DNA of 64,000 nt from Notoacmeibacter ruber (GTDB lineage: Bacteria; Pseudomonadota; Alphaproteobacteria; Rhizobiales; Rhizobiaceae): the NCBI RefSeq assembly GCF_003668555.1, contig NZ_RCWN01000001.1, forward strand, positions 2,032,501 to 2,096,500. Reading direction: 5' to 3'. How positions within the stretch are numbered: the first letter of the stretch is position 1; each line of letters begins with the position of its first letter. Under the pieces are notes generated by a model. The model was given only the letters and a program-made list of their open reading frames with translations, ran no database searches and was not told the DNA's origin. Shown here piece by piece: positions 63,954-64,000 of the stretch. The position numbers and the translations under genes are program-made.

Positions 63954-63983
63954 AAAACCCCGCCGCAGCAGCGACGGGGTTTT
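63954..63983. terminator. terminator near the right edge
   Basis: AAAACCCCG and CGGGGTTTT pair around a loop that itself contains CGC/GCG. A/T runs on both sides make it usable in either direction. It probably ends a gene entering from the right edge, since the adjacent protease gene starts to its left and reads away. Confidence 0.8.
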
Positions 63984-64000
63984 CATTGCTGCAATCGAGG

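Noticed and set aside
1..64000. CRISPR arrays, insertion sequences and rRNA genes
   Set aside because: No regularly spaced repeats, transposase motifs or rRNA-like stretches were seen on either strand.

Overview
The window is chromosomal DNA of a GC-rich alphaproteobacterium, most likely of the order Hyphomicrobiales (Rhizobiales). The pointers are an Omp10-type lipoprotein, homospermidine synthase, a CpdR response regulator, an N-formylglutamate amidohydrolase, TTAACCAT-type CtrA half-sites, a malonate TRAP operon arranged like Sinorhizobium matPQMAB, and an hsp20 gene whose 5' leader looks like a rhizobial ROSE RNA thermometer. No rRNA, CRISPR array, prophage or insertion sequence was seen. 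Genus-level placement is not possible from sequence reading alone.

Layout. 1-8.4 kb: a partial esterase lipoprotein, modABC (molybdate uptake), an Omp10-like lipoprotein, homospermidine synthase, a YghU-type glutathione protein, a DUF2066 protein coupled to a GFA-type protein, and a bacterial voltage-gated sodium channel. 8.5-10.5 kb: an AT-rich acyltransferase (OafA/SGNH type) broken by two compensating homopolymer frameshifts. 10.7-16.2 kb: oligoendopeptidase F, a sigma-54 response regulator and a DUF882 peptidase. 16.4-17.7 kb: two tandem paralogous acidic proteins of unknown family. 17.7-27.8 kb: KDPG aldolase, muramidase, tRNA hydroxylase TrhO, ferrochelatase, an SPFH/NfeD pair, a beta-barrel protein, an MltB-type transglycosylase and a DUF459 protein. 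27.8-35.3 kb: gltD, ybjQ and gltB, then hsp20 with an RpoH-like promoter and ROSE-like leader. 35.6-38.8 kb: a lysophospholipase-like hydrolase, hisN, hutG and cpdR.

38.9-43.8 kb is the most island-like stretch: tRNA-Val(GAC), then a very GC-rich Ldh-family reductase and a 1207-residue single-chain MmeI-like restriction-modification enzyme whose target-recognition part is sharply AT-richer than the rest. 43.9-52.3 kb: an Lrp regulator divergent from alanine dehydrogenase, then a GntR regulator divergent from a complete malonate uptake and activation operon (TRAP P-Q-M, malonyl-CoA decarboxylase, malonyl-CoA synthetase) joined by four-base start/stop overlaps. 52.7-59.9 kb: a divergent acyl-CoA cluster around a TetR regulator (acyl-CoA dehydrogenase, two quinone-oxidoreductase-like enzymes, two SDRs, MaoC, APH-like kinase). 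Its content resembles 4-hydroxyacyl-CoA phosphorylation pathways (LvaA/LvaC, ACAD10/11). 59.9-64 kb: two small unknown proteins, ribosomal protein S21, a TPR lipoprotein and a peptidoglycan-binding trypsin-like protease.

The best candidates for something new are the tandem paralog pair, the kinase-containing acyl-CoA cluster, the single-chain restriction enzyme beside tRNA-Val, and the broken acyltransferase. The sodium channel and the two-layer heat control of hsp20 are known kinds of system seen here in a new example.
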